From contig CANPXN010000003.1 in the NCBI GenBank assembly GCA_947586185.1, positions 62,001 through 126,000 on the forward strand: a DNA stretch of 64,000 nucleotides, read 5' to 3'. The notes beneath the pieces were generated by a model. That model had not been told where the DNA came from. It saw only the letters and a list, made by a program, of their open reading frames with translations, and did no database searches. This DNA is from an uncultured Clostridia bacterium. GTDB taxonomy: Bacteria; Bacillota; Clostridia; Oscillospirales; Ruminococcaceae. Each line of letters starts with the position of its first letter. Position 1 is the first letter of the stretch. The position numbers and the translations under genes are program-made. Below are positions 58,884 to 64,000 of the stretch, in pieces.

Positions 58884-60766
58884 TGCCTCCAAAACAGATG
58901 AAAGGTGTTGCAAAGCCTAAAAACACCATGGCGACCCTTAAAAGAATTTTCAGTTATATGAAGGAATTCAAACTCCAGCTCACAATTGTAATTATAGGAA
59001 TACTTATAAGCGCCGGAGCATCCGTTGCAGGTACTTATTTGTTAAAGCCCGTTATTGACGGATATATTTCCCCTCTTATCGGTCAGAAGCACCCGGACCT
59101 TTCAAAATTTGCAGGTATTTTGTTCGTCATGATCGCAATATATCTCTGCGGAGCGCTTGCAGCATGGGTTTTCAGCCGTATGATGCTGAACATCTCTACA
59201 AAAACTCTCTACAAGATACGTGTTGACATGTTCACAAAAATGGAATCGCTGCCTATAAGGTATTTCGATACTCATACTCACGGCGAGATCATGAGCAGGT
59301 ATACAAACGATGCGGACACTATCCGTGAAATGCTCACAAACAGCGTTACCCAGTTTATTTCCTCTGCAATCACAGTCACCGGAGTTTTTATCATGATGAT
59401 AAAAATAAGCTGGCAGCTTACACTTATTTGTATTGCAGTGCTTGCAGCTGTGCTTTATCTGATAAAGGTAATCGGCGGTAAGAGCGGTATGTTCTTTAAG
59501 GAACAGCAAAAAGAAATTGGAAAAGTAAACGGATATATCGAGGAAATGATCGAGGGTCAAAAGGTCGTAAAGGTCTTCTGCCATGAGGAGGAAGCTAAAA
59601 GCGGCTTTGAAAAGTGCAATGAAGAGCTTAGGCAGGCGGCAACAAGTGCAAATACCTTTGCAAATATTCTCATGCCGGTAATGAACAACCTATCCTATCT
59701 GCACTATGCGATCACTGCTATAGCAGGCGGAATTATAGCTGTAAACGGCATTCTTTCCCTTGGAGGAGTCGTTACATTCCTCCAGTATACAAGACAGTTT
59801 GCTCAGCCTATAACGCAGATTTCACAGCAGTTCAATGCTGTTCTGAACGCCCTTGCAGGTGCAGAGAGAATATTCAATCTTATTGACGAAGAACCGGAAA
59901 CGGACGACGGATATGTTACGCTGGTAAACGCTGAAAAAAATGAAAAGGGCGAGCTTACCGAAACAGACCATCATACTGGAGTCTGGGCATGGAAGCACCC
60001 TCACCATGACGGCACACTGACTTATACGGAGGTACGAGGCAGAGTTACCTTTGACGATGTTGTATTCGGATATGTTCCGGAAAAGACCGTATTAAACGGC
60101 ATAACCCTCTATGCAAAGCCGGGACAGAAAATAGCGTTTGTAGGCTCAACCGGCGCCGGCAAAACAACTATCACAAACCTTATTAACCGCTTTTATGACG
60201 TTCCGGACGGAAAAATCAGATACGATGAAATCAATATAAACAAAATCAAAAAAGCTGATCTAAGGCGTTCACAGTCAATTGTTTTGCAGGACACTCACCT
60301 TTTCACCGGCTCGATCAAGGATAATATCCGCTACGGCAATCTTTTGGCAACGGATGAAGAAATCATCTCAGCCGCAAAGCTTGCAAATGCTGACACCTTT
60401 ATAAAGCATCTCCCAAACGGCTATGACACGGTAATAACCGGCGACGGAGGCAATTTAAGTCAGGGACAGCGTCAGCTTCTTGCAATTGCAAGAGCCGCCG
60501 TTGCAGACCCTCCGGTACTGATTCTTGACGAAGCTACAAGCTCCATTGATACAAGAACAGAATCCCTTATCGAAAAAGGTATGGATCGCCTTATGAACGG
60601 AAGAACAGTTTTTGTTATTGCTCATAGACTTTCAACAGTCCGTAACTCACATGCTATAATGGTTCTTGAGAACGGAAAAATAATTGAACGAGGCAGCCAT
60701 GACGATCTGATAAAAGAACACGGAAGATACTTCCAGCTTTATACCGGAATGTTTGAACTTAGCTGA
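58883..60766 (+). CDS. ABC exporter half-transporter with canonical ATPase site
   Basis: The 627-residue partner has six helices (about 30-330) and a complete ATPase domain: Walker A GSTGAGKTTI, Walker B LILDEATSSID with the catalytic Glu, H-loop IAHRLSTV. Its signature reads NLSQGQRQ with Gln in the third position. A family-typical insert (about 340-385, TDHHTGVWAWKHPHHDG) lies before the ATPase. It is translated from an ATG that shares a base with the first subunit's stop (TAATG). Together they form one heterodimeric exporter. Confidence 0.94.
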   Translation: MPPKQMKGVAKPKNTMATLKRIFSYMKEFKLQLTIVIIGILISAGASVAGTYLLKPVIDGYISPLIGQKHPDLSKFAGILFVMIAIYLCGALAAWVFSRMMLNISTKTLYKIRVDMFTKMESLPIRYFDTHTHGEIMSRYTNDADTIREMLTNSVTQFISSAITVTGVFIMMIKISWQLTLICIAVLAAVLYLIKVIGGKSGMFFKEQQKEIGKVNGYIEEMIEGQKVVKVFCHEEEAKSGFEKCNEELRQAATSANTFANILMPVMNNLSYLHYAITAIAGGIIAVNGILSLGGVVTFLQYTRQFAQPITQISQQFNAVLNALAGAERIFNLIDEEPETDDGYVTLVNAEKNEKGELTETDHHTGVWAWKHPHHDGTLTYTEVRGRVTFDDVVFGYVPEKTVLNGITLYAKPGQKIAFVGSTGAGKTTITNLINRFYDVPDGKIRYDEININKIKKADLRRSQSIVLQDTHLFTGSIKDNIRYGNLLATDEEIISAAKLANADTFIKHLPNGYDTVITGDGGNLSQGQRQLLAIARAAVADPPVLILDEATSSIDTRTESLIEKGMDRLMNGRTVFVIAHRLSTVRNSHAIMVLENGKIIERGSHDDLIKEHGRYFQLYTGMFELS

Positions 60767-60772
60767 CAGCAT

Positions 60773-60803
60773 AAAAGCCCTTCTCCTGATGAGAGGGGCT
60801 TTT
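60773..60803 (+). terminator. Terminator-like hairpin after the exporter operon
   Basis: AAAAGCCC...GGGCTTTT with inner CTC/GAG pairs and G-T wobbles (60773-60803). Confidence 0.7.
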
Positions 60804-60810
60804 AGCATAT

Positions 60811-60905
60811 TCATGTGCGGTAAATTTTTCCGTTGTAATAAATAGAACCATTTTCGTTGTAGCCATTACTTATCTCTAAACCAAGATTCCAAGATTTGCC
60901 AAAAT
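60811..60905 (-). pseudogene. Relic of an LRR_5 (BspA-like) surface protein gene
   Basis: On the minus strand the frame ending at the TGA 60813-60811 reads ISNGYNENGSIYYNGKIY, close to the tail motif FVNGYDESGNSYFNGTIYG of the LRR-dockerin protein at 22527 and to SNGSDENGSSYFNGIIYG at 21307. There is no LRR body, signal peptide or dockerin. A promoter of the same TTGACA/TATGAT type precedes it at 60932-60904. It looks like the remains of a deleted paralogue. Confidence 0.65.
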
Positions 60906-60932
60906 CATAGCATAAAACGCTAAATATGTCAA
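60904..60932 (-). promoter_or_regulatory. Orphaned promoter before the LRR relic
   Basis: Minus-strand TTGACA (60932-60927) and TATGAT (60909-60904) with a 17-base spacer. It overlaps the T-tract region of the rex terminator and has no intact gene downstream. Confidence 0.5.
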
Positions 60933-60933
60933 C

Positions 60934-60957
60934 AAAAAGGACGGCGTAAAGCCGTCC
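60934..60957 (-). terminator. Intrinsic terminator of rex
   Basis: On the minus strand GGACGGC (60957-60951) pairs with GCCGTCC (60945-60939) and is followed by TTTTT. Confidence 0.88.
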
Positions 60958-60958
60958 T

Positions 60959-61588
60959 CTACTGATTATTAAGTCCATAAGCAAGAGTCATAAGACTATC
61001 ACCTAAATGAACGTTTTCAACAATAATGCTTTCATGCTCCATCTTCAGGTCATAGTGACTAAAATTCCAGAATGCCTTAACCCCAAGATCAACAAGACTG
61101 TTGGCAACATACTGAGCAGAATTTTTTGGTATGCACAACACGGCACAGATAGGCTTATTTGCAACGCAAAAACGTCTTATTTCAGCAACGTCAGTCACCT
61201 TGACTCCGGCAATTTCCTGCCCGCATTTTTCAGGATCGCTGTCAAAAATGCCAATAAGCTTAAAGCCTTTTTTCCTGAAATCTATATGGGAGGCAATTGC
61301 GCTTCCAAGGTTTCCGGCTCCTATCATAATGAGCTTGTTTTCGGCATTAACGCCTAAAATATCGCCGATAGCCTTATGCAGCTCCTTCACGTTATAGCCG
61401 TAGCCCTGCTGTCCGAAGCCGCCGAAGCAATTTAAGTCCTGTCTTATCTGAGAAGCGGTAAATCCCATTTTCTCAGACAATTCTCTGCTTGAAATCCTTG
61501 TATAGCCCTTTCTGCACAAATCACCAAGAAAGCGATAATATCTTGGGAGGCGCTTTATCACTGAAGATGAAACTGAGGATTTTGACAT
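60959..61588 (-). CDS. rex: Redox-sensing transcriptional repressor Rex
   Basis: About 209 residues: an N-terminal winged helix (SVIKRLPRYYRFLGDL, SAEELSEKMG-like SSRELSEKMGFTASQIRQDL) and a Rossmann NADH-binding domain with MIGAGNLGSAIASH, then the C-terminal swap helix (LGDSLMTLAYGL). Rex binds its operators when NADH/NAD+ is low and releases them when NADH rises. I placed the start at ATG 61588, behind AAAGG, which gives the usual family length; a TTG at 61651 has no site. A perfect Rex operator lies upstream of adhE at 41986. Confidence 0.93.
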   Translation of the reverse strand: MSKSSVSSSVIKRLPRYYRFLGDLCRKGYTRISSRELSEKMGFTASQIRQDLNCFGGFGQQGYGYNVKELHKAIGDILGVNAENKLIMIGAGNLGSAIASHIDFRKKGFKLIGIFDSDPEKCGQEIAGVKVTDVAEIRRFCVANKPICAVLCIPKNSAQYVANSLVDLGVKAFWNFSHYDLKMEHESIIVENVHLGDSLMTLAYGLNNQ

Positions 61589-61701
61589 AAAATCCGGCCT
61601 TTCTTTCTGCCCTTCAAAAGCAAAGGACAGGATATTTGTACTGATCTTCAATTGTTATGCATATATGATCTGCATCAGATATGCTGCTATGATGTATATT
61701 A

Positions 61702-62910
61702 TTAAATAAGCTTCTGAAGTCTGTCATTGATCTCAACAAGAAAATCTCTGGAGTTGACCTTTCTCTTATTGTCAAGCTTTGAAAGCAGGAACAGATCCCC
61801 TGTCATTACGCCGTCCTCAATTGTCTGTATTGTGGCCTTTTCAAGCTTGTCGGCAAAGTCCATAAGCTCGCTGTTTCCGTCAAGCTCACCTCTTTTTCTG
61901 AGAGCGCCGCTCCATGCAAAGATCGTAGCCACTGAGTTTGTAGAGGTTTCTTCGCCTTTAAGATGCTTATAATAATGTCTCTGAACAGTTCCGTGAGCTG
62001 CCTCGTATTCATAAACTCCGTCAGGAGATACAAGAACTGATGTCATCATTGCAAGGCTTCCGAATGCAGTTGAAACCATATCCGACATTACATCGCCGTC
62101 ATAGTTCTTGCATGCCCAGATGTAACCGCCTTCTGAACGGATAACCCTTGCAACAGCGTCGTCGATAAGTGTATAGAAGTACTCGATGCCGGCAGCGTCA
62201 AACTTTTCCTTATAGTCTCTATCAAAGATCTCCTGGAAAATATCCTTGAATCTGTGGTCGTACTTCTTGGAAATTGTGTCCTTAGTAGCAAACCAGAGAT
62301 TCTGCTTTGAATCAAGGGCAAAGTTAAAGCATGACTTAGCAAAGCCCTCTATACTTTTGTCTATATTGTGAAGTCCCTGAATGATTCCGTCGCCGTCGAA
62401 GTCATGGATAGTCTGTCTTGTTTCATTACCGTTTTTATCGGTAAATACAAGCTCAGCCTTTCCGCCGCCCTTTACCTGCATTTCGGTATTCTTATAAACA
62501 TCTCCGTATGCGTGACGGGCAATTGTAATAGGCTTTGTCCATGTAGGAATATAAGGAGTAATGCCCTTTACAAGGATAGGCGTTCTGAAAACAGTACCGT
62601 CAAGAATCGCTCTGATAGTTCCGTTAGGAGATTTCCACATTTCTGTAAGGTTATATTCAGGCATTCTCGCAGCGTTCGGTGTGATCGTAGCGCACTTTAC
62701 AGCTACGCCATATTTTTTTGTCGCCTCAGCGCTGTCAAATGTTACCTTATCCTTAGTCTTTTCCCTCTCGTTAAGACCTAAGTCATAATATTCTGTATTA
62801 AGGTCGATATATGGCTCAAGAAGTATTTCCTTTATCCACTTCCAGAGGACTCTTGTCATCTCGTCGCCGTCCATTTCGACAAGCGGTGTTTTCATCTGAA
62901 TTTTTGCCAT
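61702..62910 (-). CDS. icd: NADP-dependent isocitrate dehydrogenase
   Basis: The 402-residue enzyme converts isocitrate to 2-oxoglutarate, feeding glutamate synthesis. It is of the eukaryote-like type [20 protein letters not shown] near the start, [19 protein letters not shown] (substrate-binding Ser and Asn), [11 protein letters not shown] and the metal-binding region [15 protein letters not shown]. Length is typical for this type, unlike the longer E. coli form. An AAGGAGGA site precedes the ATG, 13 bases after the upstream gene. The next gene downstream is rex, 113 bases away. Confidence 0.95.
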   Translation of the reverse strand: MAKIQMKTPLVEMDGDEMTRVLWKWIKEILLEPYIDLNTEYYDLGLNEREKTKDKVTFDSAEATKKYGVAVKCATITPNAARMPEYNLTEMWKSPNGTIRAILDGTVFRTPILVKGITPYIPTWTKPITIARHAYGDVYKNTEMQVKGGGKAELVFTDKNGNETRQTIHDFDGDGIIQGLHNIDKSIEGFAKSCFNFALDSKQNLWFATKDTISKKYDHRFKDIFQEIFDRDYKEKFDAAGIEYFYTLIDDAVARVIRSEGGYIWACKNYDGDVMSDMVSTAFGSLAMMTSVLVSPDGVYEYEAAHGTVQRHYYKHLKGEETSTNSVATIFAWSGALRKRGELDGNSELMDFADKLEKATIQTIEDGVMTGDLFLLSKLDNKRKVNSRDFLVEINDRLQKLI

Positions 62911-62923
62911 TGTCTTTTCCTCC

Positions 62924-63451
62924 TTAAAATTCTTCTATACTGTGTCCGTACCTACGTGCAATATCGGAAACTATCTCATGCACGTCAGCTCCGACTATGA
63001 TAAGCTCATAGCTGTCGCTGTCAATATCCACTGCGCATACAAATGCCCTGCCGCCAAGGGCAAGATTTATCTCCTCTCCCCAAGCCTGTGCATCTTCATT
63101 CTCATCAAGATTCAGGGAGGACAGATCTATATCAATAAGCCTGTATGTCTTTAACTGACTGAGAGCCCAGAGAAAATCCTCCAGCTCACATTTATAATCA
63201 ACGCTGAAAAGGTATCCGGCATTATCAAGCTCATCCCTCATGCTGAGCCAGTAAAAATTCTTATCATTCGGTTCAAGACCGTGACCCGCAAATGAAGCAG
63301 AATATTCTCTGGGATTATCAAGACACATTTTTATATTCTTCATGACTTCCGGATCTTCAGATGAAATAAGTCCTGCTATTTCGGATATGTATGAAAAATC
63401 CTTATTTTCCTCTTCCTTTTTACCGCCGAACAACTTTCCTAAAACACCCAT
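62924..63451 (-). CDS. Hypothetical protein (DUF6630-like)
   Basis: About 175 residues, acidic, with a lysine-rich N-terminus ([11 protein letters not shown]) and no signal or membrane helix. Mid-protein [25 protein letters not shown] and a final strand-helix pair ([22 protein letters not shown]) recall the DUF6630 family, from memory only. Function unknown. I placed the start at ATG 63451, six bases after GAGG; an ATG four codons upstream overlaps the stop of the TraX-like gene and has no site. It lies between that gene and icd in a probable three-gene unit. Confidence 0.6.
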   Translation of the reverse strand: MGVLGKLFGGKKEEENKDFSYISEIAGLISSEDPEVMKNIKMCLDNPREYSASFAGHGLEPNDKNFYWLSMRDELDNAGYLFSVDYKCELEDFLWALSQLKTYRLIDIDLSSLNLDENEDAQAWGEEINLALGGRAFVCAVDIDSDSYELIIVGADVHEIVSDIARRYGHSIEEF

Positions 63452-63459
63452 TATAAACC

Positions 63460-64000
63460 TCATTTCAAAACAACATATTTAATAATGCCGAGCAAAGCAA
63501 GATGCGCCGGATAAAACACATAGAACAGCCATTTCATACTGTATTTTCCCCTAAGTCCATTATATTTCATAAGCAGCGGTACTGCAAGAAATATTCCTAT
63601 CTGGAACAGGTCGTTATACCATCTGCCCATAAATGCGCAGAATATCGTGTCAATAATGATATATACAGCTCCGGCAATGCAGAAGCTTTTTATCTGCATT
63701 TTCCTGTCCCACCTGTACATGTGGAAAAGAATTATCCACACAACTCCTATTCCGCCCCAGTCGCAAATCATAGATACAAGAGCGATAATCAGGGTAAGAC
63801 CGTATTTTGCATTCATGCTGAGCCTTTGACTGTCATTCAGGATCAGCGCCATAAGCCCTAAAAACAGCGTAAAGATAACGCTTGTGCTGTGAAAGGGGCT
63901 GAGCGTACCCCAATGAAAATAGCCATAGGCAAAGTGAGATATTACAGCAAATATCCCAAGCCTCAGAGCATACGCCCTGACGTTTCTCGTATGATAATAT
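63460..64000 (-). CDS. TraX-like integral membrane protein, N-terminus beyond the window
   Basis: The frame is open from the right edge to the stop at 63460, so the gene is truncated at its 5' end. The visible 180 residues run through several hydrophobic helices. The early part, AYALRLGIFAVISHFAYGYF, then VIFTLFLGLMALIL, and later DWGGIGVVWIILFHMYR and WLFYVFYPAHLALLG, matches the TraX family, membrane proteins first named from F-pilin acetylation but widespread in Firmicutes chromosomes. An ATG at 63852 is internal, not the true start. Function here is unknown and no conjugation genes are nearby. Confidence 0.75.
   Translation of the reverse strand, partial: YYHTRNVRAYALRLGIFAVISHFAYGYFHWGTLSPFHSTSVIFTLFLGLMALILNDSQRLSMNAKYGLTLIIALVSMICDWGGIGVVWIILFHMYRWDRKMQIKSFCIAGAVYIIIDTIFCAFMGRWYNDLFQIGIFLAVPLLMKYNGLRGKYSMKWLFYVFYPAHLALLGIIKYVVLK

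Noticed and set aside
63460..63852. Taking ATG 63852 as the start of the TraX-like gene
   Set aside because: The frame stays open upstream to the window edge and encodes further conserved TraX-like helices, so the true start is outside.

Overview
The window looks like a chromosomal segment of a low-GC, strictly anaerobic gut or rumen Firmicute, most like Ruminococcus or a close relative in the Oscillospiraceae. The evidence is a set of secreted BspA-type leucine-rich-repeat (LRR_5) proteins ending in type I dockerins, a bifunctional AdhE with a clostridial-type Rex operator, a PPi-type phosphofructokinase, FeoAB with its small Cys-rich partner, and housekeeping genes of Firmicute type. I see no tRNA, rRNA or CRISPR array. 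Genus placement is inference.

Layout. 1-5.1 kb: a truncated DUF3048 lipoprotein, a membrane-anchored LRR protein, phosphofructokinase, a 1.1 kb non-coding stretch rich in inverted repeats with a rod-like RNA candidate, and an AraC regulator behind a consensus promoter. 5.1-21.2 kb: a minus-strand run of 15 genes with mostly tiny gaps (ruvC-ruvA-ruvB, then glmM, FMN oxidoreductase, SAM methyltransferase, ecfA1-ecfA2-ecfT, yfhO-like, truA, DUF5711, cvpA-like, clpE-like, ybaK). 21.3-28.6 kb: a tandem pair of LRR-dockerin genes with matching promoters and terminators, pheA, an SDR, a PrsA-like lipoprotein, a LUD protein and an SPL-family radical SAM protein.

28.6-36.1 kb is the most accessory part. 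A 2.3 kb segment with a double-SUKH protein is bounded by 11-bp direct repeats and carries clustered AAGGGAAAA motifs. It is followed by feoAB and yitT, then by two orphan genes that each sit behind a near-identical 141-bp module made of the yitT 3' end, a terminator and a promoter.

36.1-46.4 kb: a hybrid sensor kinase with two solute-binding domains, a C_GCAxxG_C_C protein, a siroheme-type sulfite/nitrite reductase fused to a ferredoxin, two LRR-dockerin proteins (one with a cohesin-like N-terminus), and adhE behind a perfect Rex site. 46.5-53.7 kb: a five-gene minus-strand operon that combines an LRR-dockerin protein, a secreted transglutaminase-like protein, an MBOAT acyltransferase, a DHHW/AlgX-like protein with a coiled-coil tail, and an SCP2 protein. 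It is a candidate surface-modification system. 53.8-64 kb: a serpin lipoprotein, a methyltransferase-like orphan, a ferredoxin-thioredoxin-reductase-like protein with thioredoxin, a MarR-controlled heterodimeric ABC exporter, an LRR gene relic, rex, icd, a hypothetical gene and a truncated TraX-like membrane protein.

The genes suggest a fermentative anaerobe that senses NADH/NAD+ through Rex, displays dockerin-bearing LRR proteins outside the cell, and has recently gained small orphan genes between conserved blocks.
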